A DNA stretch of 64,000 nt from assembly GCF_029960785.1 (NCBI RefSeq), contig NZ_JASBQE010000045.1:32037-96036 (forward strand), in the 5' to 3' direction. This DNA is from Polyangium sp. 15x6 (GTDB lineage Bacteria; Myxococcota_A; Polyangia; Polyangiales; Polyangiaceae). The notes below the pieces were generated by a model that had not been told where the DNA came from, ran no database searches, and worked only from the letters and a program-made list of their open reading frames with translations. Numbering within the stretch: the stretch's first letter is position 1; every line of letters begins with the position of its first letter. The position numbers and the translations under genes are program-made. Below are positions 41,648 to 50,087 of this stretch, one piece after another.

Positions 41648-42118
41648 GTGAACGCAGCGGACCTCGCCACCGAGCGCCAGCTGATTGCCGATCGGCTGCC
41701 GTCCTTCGTCGAAGTCTTCGCGCGTGCGGAGGGCGGGTCGATGCCGCGCTTGGCGCCGGCTCTCGAAAGAGCCTTTCCGATCCTCGGGCCCGCAGGCGAG
41801 CGGATCACCGTCGGCAACTACGGCATCGTCGAGGACGACGAGAGCGTCGACTTCGTCCTCGGCTGCTACCTCGAGACGCCTTCCGCACCCCGGAGCGGGA
41901 TGTGGCTCTGGGTGTACACGTTCCCAGACGACCTCGGCGACGGCGTCCTCCAGTTCGACGGCATTCGTATGGTGGTGCCGGTCGAGAACGTCGTTCGCCG
42001 GCTCTCCCACCGCATCGAAGCGTATGGCGTGCGTGGTCGCTTTCGCTTCGCGACGCTCCCTCCCGAGAAGCGCGCGACGCTCGAGGACCTCCTGATCGGC
42101 AAATACCATGGGCTATGA
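41648..42118 (+). CDS. Hypothetical protein, 156 aa, first of an overlapping pair
   Basis: A 156-residue soluble protein from a GTG start. It has a helical N-terminus and a beta-rich middle (ITVGNYGIVEDDESVDFVLG). No family was recognised. It overlaps the next gene by 11 bp in another frame, which implies coupled expression. The ribosome-binding site is weak. Confidence 0.6.
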   Translation: MNAADLATERQLIADRLPSFVEVFARAEGGSMPRLAPALERAFPILGPAGERITVGNYGIVEDDESVDFVLGCYLETPSAPRSGMWLWVYTFPDDLGDGVLQFDGIRMVVPVENVVRRLSHRIEAYGVRGRFRFATLPPEKRATLEDLLIGKYHGL

Positions 42119-42554
42119 CCTCTATCGCGCGGACCATCCCATCCTTCGGCGGGAGGGCGCGGTCGCGACGGAAGCACCGGACGACGCGCGATACCTTCGC
42201 CTCGACGTTGGCGCCATGGAGCGGGTGCGCGAGGCGCTCGCGAACGTCGGCGTACTCAACGAGTCGTACCTACGCCCCTTGGTCCCGGCAGAAGGAGCCG
42301 AGCGGGACAGGGCCTTGCGCATCCAGGCTCCGGAGGGCGAAGGGGTTCCGCTCTTCAAGCTCTGTTTCAACGACGGCGCGTGGCTGAGCGAGCGAGAGTG
42401 TGCGCTCACGGCCGCCGGACTTCGGGCGATGCTCGGAGCTACGCGCGCGAAGCTCGAACCGCTCGAGCACGAACGCGAGCTCTTCGCGCTCCTGGAGTCG
42501 TTCGCGGTGTTCTGCGAAGGCTGCGCCGCCGCTGGCGGCTTCTTCGTTCACTGA
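42108..42554 (+). CDS. Hypothetical protein, 148 aa, second of an overlapping pair
   Basis: A 148-residue soluble protein starting MGYDLYRADHPILRREG. A helical part (LNESYLRPLVPAEG) is followed by KLCFNDGAWLSERECAL and a C-terminal FCEGCAAAGGFFVH with two close Cys. No known family, though the ending resembles uncharacterised proteins with a conserved Cys-Gly-Gly-Phe tail. It overlaps the start of its partner and its stop overlaps a convergent gene by seven bases. Confidence 0.6.
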   Translation: MGYDLYRADHPILRREGAVATEAPDDARYLRLDVGAMERVREALANVGVLNESYLRPLVPAEGAERDRALRIQAPEGEGVPLFKLCFNDGAWLSERECALTAAGLRAMLGATRAKLEPLEHERELFALLESFAVFCEGCAAAGGFFVH

Positions 42555-42994
42555 GCAACGGAGTTCTCTACCGAGGATTCGTCCCGGAACTCGTCACGCA
42601 GAAGCTTCATGAAGGAATCGCCGACCCTCTCGAACAGTTCGGTCGAGACGTCCTCGGTGAACATGTTTTGCGGGCCGCCCATGAGAATCGCGTTGAGCTC
42701 GGCTTTGGGAACGACCGGACCGTAGTCGTGTAGCCGCTTCATGGCCTTCGAACAAAGATCGAGGATGACCTCGCGTCGCTCCGAGCTGGTCACGATCGCG
42801 TCCAGGCCTGGCATCACGCCAAAGCCGAACCCGGCGGTGGCTTGCGTGTGCCACTCCTGGCGCGCTTCCTCGAGCCAGTCGGGAATGCTCGGCAATGGGT
42901 CGATTGCCTCCACGAGGAGGAGGAGCCAGATCTCGAGCGTCGAATCACTCGCCTCGAAGCCTCGGCCGCGAAACTCCACGAATGTCGATCCCAT
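42548..42994 (-). CDS. Hypothetical protein, 148 aa, convergent to the pair
   Basis: A 148-residue soluble protein beginning MGSTFVEFRGRGFEASD. It is helical after residue 20 (LEIWLLLLVEAIDPLPSIPD) with a Gly-rich stretch (GFGFGVMPGLDAIV) in the middle. No signal peptide or known motif. A GGAG lies about nine bases before the ATG. The size, acidity and place beside another small pair would fit an immunity protein, but this is a guess. Confidence 0.6.
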   Translation of the reverse strand: MGSTFVEFRGRGFEASDSTLEIWLLLLVEAIDPLPSIPDWLEEARQEWHTQATAGFGFGVMPGLDAIVTSSERREVILDLCSKAMKRLHDYGPVVPKAELNAILMGGPQNMFTEDVSTELFERVGDSFMKLLRDEFRDESSVENSVAQ

Positions 42995-43043
42995 CGGAAC
43001 GGCTCCGGATGCATGGGGAGATCACCGGCTCCGCCGGGAGGCG

Positions 43044-44072
43044 TCATAAGCAGCCGATCGTGGCAGCCTTGATCTCCGTGCCGGTGAAGGCCTTGTACTT
43101 GCGCGGGTAGGTCATGCTGTCGGGGTCGACCTTCCAGGTGTCGATGCGGTCCACCGTCCTCGGCACGAGCCTCGCCGCCCAGTTTTGGCCGGCCTGGCAC
43201 GCCGAGACCGTGCTGCCGATCAGGACGCCGGTGAGCTTGTATTCGAGCGAGATCGTGCCATCCCCCGAGACGTTCATGTAATCGTAGAACACGGGTGATC
43301 CGCTCTGCCCTCCCTCGCCGTCGTTGTCGACGTAGAGCACGCCGCTCAGGTTCAGGTCGGTCGGGTTCAGCCAGCGCCCGAGGAAGCTCTTGCGGCCGGT
43401 GTCCCAGAGGGTCCCGAGGATCTTGTCGATGCTTGGATAGCCGATGGACTGCGACTCCTCGGTCTGGAGGTAGCTCCAGTCGGTGTACCCGTATGGCATC
43501 GGCTCAGCGTCCGCAGGCGCGTCGTTCAGGATCACCACCGCATAATCCCAGGACTTGTTGGCGACGGTGGTGTCCGTATTGTCGTACTCGTCCGGGACCG
43601 TCACGCTTTTTATGTACTGCGTTCCATAAGGTCTCGTGCACGGGCTCCCTGGCGCCCCCGTCCAGGGCCCGGGAATGCTGGTCTGCCCGAGCGAGAACGA
43701 GATGGGGCCCTGCGTGAAGTTGTTGGTCCCTCCGGTGACGAAGCAATGCGCCGCCGAGAGCACCACGTTGCTGCCGATGAGCGTCCCGGTGCAACCATTG
43801 CCGAACCAGCCCACGTACGACCAGGGCTTGATGCCCTCCGTCGGCGCCGTGCGGTCGGTGCGATCGTCGCACCCGATGATCTTGTGCTCGGAGTCGCAGT
43901 AGCTCAGGCAGAGCGTGGCATCGAGGGACGAGGACTCGGGGGGCGTCTCGAGCGTGGTCTCGTCCTCGCTCATCGCGACGTCCTGATCGTCGTCATCGAG
44001 CGCGCCAGGAGCTCCGCAGGCGGCGAGAAGGGCGGGCAGCAGGAGCGAGAAGAGTTGCATTTTCGAAGCCAT
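43044..44072 (-). CDS. Trypsin-like serine protease lipoprotein
   Basis: A 342-residue chymotrypsin-fold protease. The catalytic triad is visible: His in LSAAHCF near 106, Asp in SWDYAVVIL near 175, Ser in EGGQSGSPVF near 257. The S1 region and the single-domain length resemble bacterial Glu-specific (V8-like) or trypsin-like proteases. The N-terminus has a lipoprotein signal (LLPALLAAC), then an acidic propeptide-like linker of about 60 residues. It should act outside the cytoplasm. ATG 44072 has GGAGG five bases upstream. A 21-22 bp minisatellite occupies the DNA before its promoter region. Confidence 0.93.
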   Translation of the reverse strand: MASKMQLFSLLLPALLAACGAPGALDDDDQDVAMSEDETTLETPPESSSLDATLCLSYCDSEHKIIGCDDRTDRTAPTEGIKPWSYVGWFGNGCTGTLIGSNVVLSAAHCFVTGGTNNFTQGPISFSLGQTSIPGPWTGAPGSPCTRPYGTQYIKSVTVPDEYDNTDTTVANKSWDYAVVILNDAPADAEPMPYGYTDWSYLQTEESQSIGYPSIDKILGTLWDTGRKSFLGRWLNPTDLNLSGVLYVDNDGEGGQSGSPVFYDYMNVSGDGTISLEYKLTGVLIGSTVSACQAGQNWAARLVPRTVDRIDTWKVDPDSMTYPRKYKAFTGTEIKAATIGCL

Positions 44073-44263
44073 CGTGTCCTCCAGGGCGGTGCCGGCCCCC
44101 CAGAGCATCCAGTATGCCACAGCGTCCCTGTTGCGGATTTGGCCTGGTTCGCGGGGCGGCGTACGCCCCGGCGCGCCTCCCGCTGTGACGCGCGCATGAC
44201 GGGTGTCATGCGCGTGTGACACGCGCGTGTAACGCACGCGATCCGGGACCGGTCGCCGGGTGG

Positions 44264-44569
44264 GGTGAGACCGTCTCCGGGACGGGTGAGACCGTCTCCG
44301 GGACGGGTGAGACTGTCTCTCGAGACAGGTGAGACTGTCTCGAGGGACAGACGAGACCGTCTCCCGGAGGGACGAGACCATCCTGCAAGAGGGTCGAGCG
44401 TGTCCTCGAGGTGTGATGAGAACCCTCTCCGAAAGGGACGAGGGTGTCTCCGAGGGCGGACGAGATGGTCCCGGAGAGCATCGACAGCAGGGAAGGGGAG
44501 GGACGAGAGCGCCCTCCGAGAGAGGCGAGAGCCTCTGGAAGAGGGATGACGCTGTCCTCGAACCGAGTG
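44264..44569. repeat. Minisatellite of 14 units, 21-22 bp each, with internal dyads
   Basis: GAGA[CG]-starting units begin at 44267, 44288, 44309, 44331, 44353, 44374, 44396, 44418, 44440, 44462, 44483, 44505, 44527 and 44548. All steps are 21 or 22 bp. The first units are almost perfect (GGTGAGACCGTCTCCGGGAC) and carry the dyad GAGAC-C/T-GTCTC; later ones drift while the spacing holds. It lies between the stop of the beta-helix gene and the protease gene. The period equals two helical turns, so all dyads face one side of the helix. Confidence 0.92.
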
Positions 44570-44579
44570 GACAGGCGGG

Positions 44580-46625
44580 TCAACGCGGCACGAGCCAGGC
44601 GTCGAACGGCTCGTAATACGAGCCGCCGGGGACCTGGTTGTCGGCGCGATGGAGGTCGAAGTCCGCGGGGAGCATGGCGTGGTCGGGGCTCGAGAAGCCG
44701 CGGATCTCCCAGACCGAGTGCTTGTTCGGGGCCTTTCCGAAATCGAACGGCTTCATGCCCGCCGCGAAGGAGACGTTCTCGAAGCGCAGCCAGTCACGGA
44801 TGCAGTCGGGATCGTTCGGATCATCATCCTTGACCGCGTCGGGGCACGCCTCCTGGAACGTGCGGCTGATGCCGACCGGGCGCGTCCCCGTGAAGGTCAA
44901 GTTGCGGAAGGTCGCCGGGATCGTCTGCACGAAGACGTAGGACAGGATGGTGACGCTCTCGAGCGTGACGTCGACCATGCGCGGGCGATCGCTCATGGGG
45001 ATGGCTTTGATCGCGATGCTGTCGAACCCGTTGTCGACGATCGTGACGTCGTCGAACTCGAACTGGTTGCCATAGGCGCCCCAGTGGATGCCGTAGCCCG
45101 CGTTCGACCAGAACTCGTTGTTCGTGTACGGGGCCTGGAGGCGCTCGTCGTCGTTGTGCCACACCATCGCGCCGTGCGCGCCGCTGTTATGGGTCACGTT
45201 GCCGGTGAAGGTAAAATCCTCCGGGCGCCCCGATCCCCCCTCGACCCAGCCGAACCCGGCGACGTCCGACCCACCGCTGTCCCAGCCGATACCGACGGCG
45301 ACGCAGTCGCGGGCGCCCGATCCCTCGCCGCCGCTGTGCTCGAACCCGGCCAGGCGATGATCGATGCGCAGGCAGCCCCCTTCCTCGTCGCGCTTCGACG
45401 CGCCCACCCTCGCCGCGAGGACGTGATCGAAGACGATGCCGCGGGGCGCGTTCTCCGCCCGGTCCTCGCAGCGCGTCCCGCAGCCGTTCGTGTCGTAGAA
45501 CATCGCGAACCCGGGGCCATACGTGTCGTAGCCGGCGACGTCCGAGACCTCGATGCCGTGGGACTTCTCGATCACGACGAAGCTCCGCTGCCCGCCCCAG
45601 ATCGCGGCGTGGCGCACGAAGGACGGGTCGGACGCTTCCTTCTGCGCGCCAAAATAGAGGGCAGCCCGGCGCGGGGGTCCGCCGCATTTCTCAGGCCCGA
45701 GCCACCGGAGCTCGACGCTGTCGAGCTGCGCGATCCCCTGCTCGAGGACCATGATGTGCGCGTGGTTCGTGTCGTCCGCCGACCGGATGACGACATTTCG
45801 GGTCAGGTTCGCGGCCTCTCCCCGCCGCATGCAATCGCCACAGCCGTCGTGCGTGAAGCTCGGATCGGCCTCGAGGGTGACCTTGTTGCCCTCCACGGCC
45901 GCGACCTTCGCCTCATCGAATTGGCTCACCCAGGTCTCGCCCGCGCTGCGCGGCACCGTCGGCGTGAGCGTGACGTGGTCGCCCACCTGCCACCCCGACG
46001 CGTCGTCGACGGTGAAGGTCAGGTCCGCCGGGCCTGCTCCGTCGGTCAGCCGGCCCCAGGCGCGCTTTTCCTGCCCCGCGGCCAGCAGGCGACCGCTCCC
46101 CGCCACCCAGAGCCCGATGTCGCCGTCGATGATCTCGATCGGGGTCTCGACCGAGGTCCACCCGTCGTCGCCCGCCTCGACGGACGGCGTGCCCTGGTAG
46201 GCCTCGTCTTTCATGCCGGTGAAGATGATCTCGGCGGTGACGCCGGCCGGGATCCGCCCCTCCGGTGTCCCGTAGTCCACGGTCCCGGCGACGACGAGGT
46301 TACCGTGCAGGGTGAGGGTCGACGAGACCTCGCGCGAGGCCGAGAGCGTCCCTCCGGCCTCGACGCGGAGCGTGCGCGCTTCGGCCGCGCAATCGACGAC
46401 GACCGTCATCCCGTCGGGGATGACGAGATCGGTCGTGGCATCCGGTGTCACGCCCCCCCACACCTTCGGGTCACAGAAGGAGCACGCGTCCCCCTCGCAG
46501 GCCGCCGAGACGCCCGGCGGATCCTGCTTCACGCCGGGGTCGTCGCCTCCACAGGAGGCGAGGGCGAACGGCACGACGAGCAGCGCGAGGGTGAGCCCTG
46601 TCCAAGCAAGACGACGTCCTCTCAT
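44580..46625 (-). CDS. G8-domain / parallel beta-helix lipoprotein
   Basis: A 681-residue exported protein. The signal peptide ends in FALASC, a lipobox. A G8-like domain follows (about 40-260): WGGVTPDATTDLVIPDG, then LHGNLVVAGTVDYG and HVTLTPTVPRS. The rest (about 270-640) has the run of short strands and His/Asn turns expected of a right-handed beta-helix, as in polysaccharide-active or -binding proteins of the CEMIP type. No catalytic residues can be assigned. Its start overlaps the stop of the cytochrome c lipoprotein by four bases, so the two are coupled and likely work together on the cell surface. Confidence 0.85.
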   Translation of the reverse strand: MRGRRLAWTGLTLALLVVPFALASCGGDDPGVKQDPPGVSAACEGDACSFCDPKVWGGVTPDATTDLVIPDGMTVVVDCAAEARTLRVEAGGTLSASREVSSTLTLHGNLVVAGTVDYGTPEGRIPAGVTAEIIFTGMKDEAYQGTPSVEAGDDGWTSVETPIEIIDGDIGLWVAGSGRLLAAGQEKRAWGRLTDGAGPADLTFTVDDASGWQVGDHVTLTPTVPRSAGETWVSQFDEAKVAAVEGNKVTLEADPSFTHDGCGDCMRRGEAANLTRNVVIRSADDTNHAHIMVLEQGIAQLDSVELRWLGPEKCGGPPRRAALYFGAQKEASDPSFVRHAAIWGGQRSFVVIEKSHGIEVSDVAGYDTYGPGFAMFYDTNGCGTRCEDRAENAPRGIVFDHVLAARVGASKRDEEGGCLRIDHRLAGFEHSGGEGSGARDCVAVGIGWDSGGSDVAGFGWVEGGSGRPEDFTFTGNVTHNSGAHGAMVWHNDDERLQAPYTNNEFWSNAGYGIHWGAYGNQFEFDDVTIVDNGFDSIAIKAIPMSDRPRMVDVTLESVTILSYVFVQTIPATFRNLTFTGTRPVGISRTFQEACPDAVKDDDPNDPDCIRDWLRFENVSFAAGMKPFDFGKAPNKHSVWEIRGFSSPDHAMLPADFDLHRADNQVPGGSYYEPFDAWLVPR

Positions 46626-48385
46626 GGCGAGTTCTCCTGGCAGGCGGTGAGGTCCGGCTCGATCTCGGCCGGCGCGACGGCGCGCAGGTCCTGACGCTGC
46701 GCGGCCGAGAACTCCCCGCAGACGCTCTGCCAGGCGTTCGCAAGGAGGGTGTGATGGTTGGGCGCGAGCGTGCCGCCCTCGGCGAGGAACGCGGCCTCAC
46801 GCCGGAAGAAGCGGCGGAAGAGCGCCTCGCGCGTCGCCACGTCCACGTGGAGGAGGGGCACGGCGAGCAGGCGCACGGGCCCCTGCGCGGTGCCGAAGTC
46901 GTCCGCGAGGGCCCCGCGTGACTCTTCCCAGCTCCCGAGGAGGTGGAAGAAGGTCATGGTGGACGGCCCTTGCCCGGCGTCCTCCGCCGCCAGGAGGACG
47001 TCGCGCCAGTTGAGTGGTCGCTCGCCATTCGAAAAACCTCGCCCCGGGTTGACCGCGATCTGCGCGACCCACCACGAAAGCGCCTGCGCCATCGCATTCG
47101 GCACCGCTTCGGCGAGCGCGGCCTCGAAGAAGGCGAAGCCCACCTCGTAGGGGAAGGCTGGGCCGCCGTCGGGGAAGCCGTGGTCCGGGCCCTCGTAGCC
47201 GCCGTGCGCACGCTGCCAGGCCCACAGCTTCACCGCGGCGTAGCGGAGAAGCTCGATTCGCCCCTGATGGTCCCCCTCCTGGATGAGGAGCTCTTTGCCG
47301 ATCTGGATCGCCGCCGACTGGAAGGCGAGCGCGTCGGCGAGTGTCCCCGGATCGGCGAGCGCGGCCTCGGTGCTGGCGAGGAGCCCGCCTCCGCGCGTGA
47401 ACCAATCCGGATCGATCTTGCGCGGGAGCCAGCGCAGCCAGGACGGCACTTCGACCGGGCTCGGGAGCTCGGAGGTATCGAGCGAGGCGAGCGCATCCCA
47501 GGCAGGCTCGGCGGGGAGGCCGTCCGGGAAGAGGGCCGCGCCGAGCGCAGCGTCGTCGGCGAGGACCGCGCCATACCCGGCCCCCGCTTCGCCATGCATG
47601 CCGGGCCCGGGCTGAAACGGCGGATCATGGACGCGCCCCACGGGAGCGACCGGCAAGGAGCGGATATAACTCGCGATCGCTTTGGCCTCCTCGGGGGAGA
47701 ACAGGTGGTGCTCGGCGCGCGCCTCGATGCTGTGGTTCGAGAAGGCGAAGACGGCGAGATCCGCGCCGTCGTCGGCGTGGCAGCGGGCGCAGGTCGGGCC
47801 GCCGTCGCGTGAGATGGTCGTGAAGTAGCTGCGCCCCCGCTCCACCGCCGCGGGATCGGCGAGGGGAGCGGTCCACGTGGCCGGGTCCTCCCACGGGAGA
47901 TCGAGTTCGATCTGGTTCACCGGGTCGTCGGACGCACGGATTGCCAAGCCGAGGACGCGGAAGCCCGAGACGTCGGGGACCTGGCGGGCGTACCTGAAGG
48001 CAATTCGGTTTTCGCCCGTCTTCACCACGCCGGCGTCGAGGGGGATCGTGCCGCGCCCCGTACCGCCGAAGGGGCGGCGGATCCCCAGGCCCGACGCGCC
48101 GAGGTCGATCGGCGCCCCGCCGTTCACCACAACGAACGCCGCTTCACCTGCCACGACGTTGTCCGCGGTCACCTCGAGCGAAAGGGTTGGGCGCGCCGCC
48201 AGCGCGGCCGGCACGTCGAGGGTGACCGTGACCTCGGTCCCCGGCGGGCCGAGGATCTCGAGCGGGAATGCACGCGCTTCGGCCACGGGATCACCTTCGC
48301 CGGAGGGTTCGCCGCACCCGGCGCTCGCCATTGCGAGGCCTCCGAGCAGCGCGGTGCTCAGGGTGATCCTGGGGATCGAACGCAT
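46622..48385 (-). CDS. Monohaem cytochrome c lipoprotein
   Basis: A 587-residue exported protein with a lipoprotein signal (GLAMASAGC near residue 23). The first 180 residues look like a beta-sandwich with VTVTLDVPAALAARPTLSL. A single haem-binding CARCH motif lies near residue 197, followed by a region with AKAIASYIRSLP typical of cytochrome c C-terminal helices. The last 250 residues are unassigned and Trp-rich (SWWVAQIAVNPGRGF). ATG 48385 is chosen for the signal; ATG 48427 is less likely. It is first in a two-gene unit with the G8 lipoprotein and could pass electrons during an oxidative surface reaction. Confidence 0.82.
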   Translation of the reverse strand: MRSIPRITLSTALLGGLAMASAGCGEPSGEGDPVAEARAFPLEILGPPGTEVTVTLDVPAALAARPTLSLEVTADNVVAGEAAFVVVNGGAPIDLGASGLGIRRPFGGTGRGTIPLDAGVVKTGENRIAFRYARQVPDVSGFRVLGLAIRASDDPVNQIELDLPWEDPATWTAPLADPAAVERGRSYFTTISRDGGPTCARCHADDGADLAVFAFSNHSIEARAEHHLFSPEEAKAIASYIRSLPVAPVGRVHDPPFQPGPGMHGEAGAGYGAVLADDAALGAALFPDGLPAEPAWDALASLDTSELPSPVEVPSWLRWLPRKIDPDWFTRGGGLLASTEAALADPGTLADALAFQSAAIQIGKELLIQEGDHQGRIELLRYAAVKLWAWQRAHGGYEGPDHGFPDGGPAFPYEVGFAFFEAALAEAVPNAMAQALSWWVAQIAVNPGRGFSNGERPLNWRDVLLAAEDAGQGPSTMTFFHLLGSWEESRGALADDFGTAQGPVRLLAVPLLHVDVATREALFRRFFRREAAFLAEGGTLAPNHHTLLANAWQSVCGEFSAAQRQDLRAVAPAEIEPDLTACQENSP

Positions 48386-48607
48386 TGATGGATCTAATAC
48401 GCTGCCGGTCGGGGCGTCAATCGTCATCCGTGCGCGATGCGCGCAAGATGCTCGGGCGGATGCAATAAAACTTCAATCCGCCGAGAATTCGGTTTCGACG
48501 CGTGGTATTACCGTCGCTCGCGAAAGCGGGAGCGGGGGCGGAAGTGGGCGGGACGCACGAGGGGCCCGGCGAAAGTCCGAATCCCCCTTTGAGGAGTACG
48601 ACAAAGC

Positions 48608-48997
48608 ATGACAACCGAGCCGCCGACCCTGGAAACCGAGCTCGTACTCGCGAGCGACGGTGGGATCTATGTTCAATTCGAGGAGGAGCCGCCCCTGGGC
48701 CGGCGCCTGTTCACCGGATACACGCTCACCGCCGACGAATGCGCGCAGCACGGCACGAAGGGCTTGCTCCGCTGGGCCTGCCTCCAGCTCCTCGCGCTCG
48801 GGAGCGATGGGTGCGTGTACGTCCAAGAGGGGGTGATCGACCCCCGAGGGAGCAAAGAGTTCAGGGGTTACGCCTTGACCTCCGAGCAAGCCGAACGCGT
48901 GGTCCAGGAGATCCACCGAACGGCGTTCAACGCCACCACGGCGGCATTAGCGAAGAGAAGGTCGACCCCGAGAAGGACGCGGCTGGAGCAGCCGTGA
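48608..48997 (+). CDS. Hypothetical protein with two related halves, 129 aa
   Basis: A 129-residue soluble protein whose halves resemble each other: GIYVQFEEEPPLGRRLFTGY near residue 20 and CVYVQEGVIDPRGSKEFRGY near residue 70, each before a helix. This looks like an internal duplication of a small beta-beta-alpha unit. No family was recognised. GAGGAG lies about 11 bases before the ATG. It is flanked by the cytochrome lipoprotein (divergent) and XRE paralogue 2 (convergent). Confidence 0.6.
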   Translation: MTTEPPTLETELVLASDGGIYVQFEEEPPLGRRLFTGYTLTADECAQHGTKGLLRWACLQLLALGSDGCVYVQEGVIDPRGSKEFRGYALTSEQAERVVQEIHRTAFNATTAALAKRRSTPRRTRLEQP

Positions 48998-49056
48998 TCG
49001 GCACTGGCTCCAAATGCGCGCCCCGATCACACGGCGCGACGTGAGCCAGGCAGAGG

Positions 49057-49398
49057 CTACCTCGGGGGCTCGTGCGTCGCGCGTGCTTCGAGTTCCTTAC
49101 GAAGCTTGCGGCGTTCGCCCTTCGGCAGCTTGCGAGCCAGATCCGCGATACGATCCAGCTCATCATCTGCCGGGAAGGTGACGACGCACAGCGACGGCGC
49201 GCCGAGCGCGCGTGTGATGCGCTCGACGGTCTCGATGGTGATCGCCGCGAGACCTTGTTCGATACTCGACAAGTGTCCCTTGGACATCGCGCCAGCTTCG
49301 GCGAGATCCTGCAAGGACATCCCGCGCTCTTCGCGTAGTTCGCGAATACGAGCGCCAACTTTCAGGCAGAGTGGCTTGGGTTCAGTTCGTCGGGGCAC
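49057..49398 (-). CDS. XRE-family transcriptional regulator, paralogue 2
   Basis: A 113-residue HTH regulator aligned without gaps with paralogue 1 at 13260-12919. The HTH is RIRELREERGMSLQDLAEAG, then GHLSSIEQGLAAITIET. The C-terminal helix ARKLPKGERRKLRKELE is the same in both. The GTG at 49398 has GGGAGGAGCT directly upstream. About 80 bp of upstream DNA is also related to that of paralogue 1, including a direct repeat. Targets are unknown. Confidence 0.88.
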   Translation of the reverse strand: MPRRTEPKPLCLKVGARIRELREERGMSLQDLAEAGAMSKGHLSSIEQGLAAITIETVERITRALGAPSLCVVTFPADDELDRIADLARKLPKGERRKLRKELEARATHEPPR

Positions 49399-49454
49399 AG
49401 CTCCTCCCTACTCGCGCATGCGGGTGTTCGAGGTCCGTACCCGGACTCCATGCC

Positions 49455-49476
49455 GAGACAAACTCTGTGGACAAAC
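49455..49476. promoter_or_regulatory. Conserved direct repeat upstream of XRE paralogue 2
   Basis: GAGACAAAC at 49455-49463 and GGACAAAC at 49469-49476, 14 bp apart and 57 bp from the start codon, as at paralogue 1. The bases between the two halves differ from those in copy 1 (TCTGT against CCCGC), which favours selection on the halves. Confidence 0.4.
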
Positions 49477-50087
49477 GGGGGCTCGAGGAGCGCGACGAAT
49501 GCGGCATCGTGCCTGGAGGCAGAATCGGGTCGCCGCGCCGCAGTTCGCTGCGGATCGCGTCGTGCCAGTATCCTCGCAGCGCTCGCCAGGTGGCGGCGTC
49601 GATGTCACGCGCGGCGAGCGCGGCAAACACGTCGAGGAAAATCTGTCAAGAGGGAATCTTGCGGAGCTGGTGGCGTCGGCCATCGGGCGAGACGGGGGCC
49701 GGCGCGTGGCCATCGAGCCGAGCGAGCGTCGAGCGAGCGATGACGGGTCGGAGGGCACCTCGGAGACCACCGACATCACCCATCGTGTCGACGAAGGCCG
49801 GGGTCGCGGCAGCGTGCGAGGCGGTTCCGGTGGCTATGGAAATCTTGCAGGGACGATTGGTTGGCATACGACGGCGGAATGCAGATACGAGGCGCGGGTC
49901 GAGCGGCGAGCCGCTCGTGGGCGAGTTTGGCGAGCGTGTTGTTGGAGTGCAGGGGCCAAACCGAAGGACATCGCGGTCGCCGATGCTCTTGAGCCGTGTG
50001 GTCGTCTCTGTCACTGCCCCGACTGTTGTGGACATCGAACGCTCGACAGTCAACTGCCGGTGCATTTGGTGTTAGCATCCGGCCGGC
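49477..50087. other. Intergenic region before the first kinase of the PBP island
   Basis: No intact gene was supported in these 611 bp. On the minus strand near 49640-49530 a protein-like scrap reads IFLDVFAALAARDIDAATWR then ALRGYWHDAIRSELRRG, bounded by a stop, and may be a dead gene's end. The last 100 bp should hold the promoter of the kinase at 50088, but no reliable hexamers were found. Confidence 0.4.

Noticed and set aside
44264..44569. CRISPR array
   Set aside because: Units are contiguous at 21-22 bp with no unique spacers, and no cas gene is in the window.
44206..44583. A short protein made of SP[VR]PETV-type heptads
   Set aside because: It is a translation of the 21-bp minisatellite with 22-bp steps that break the frame; no start signal is seen.
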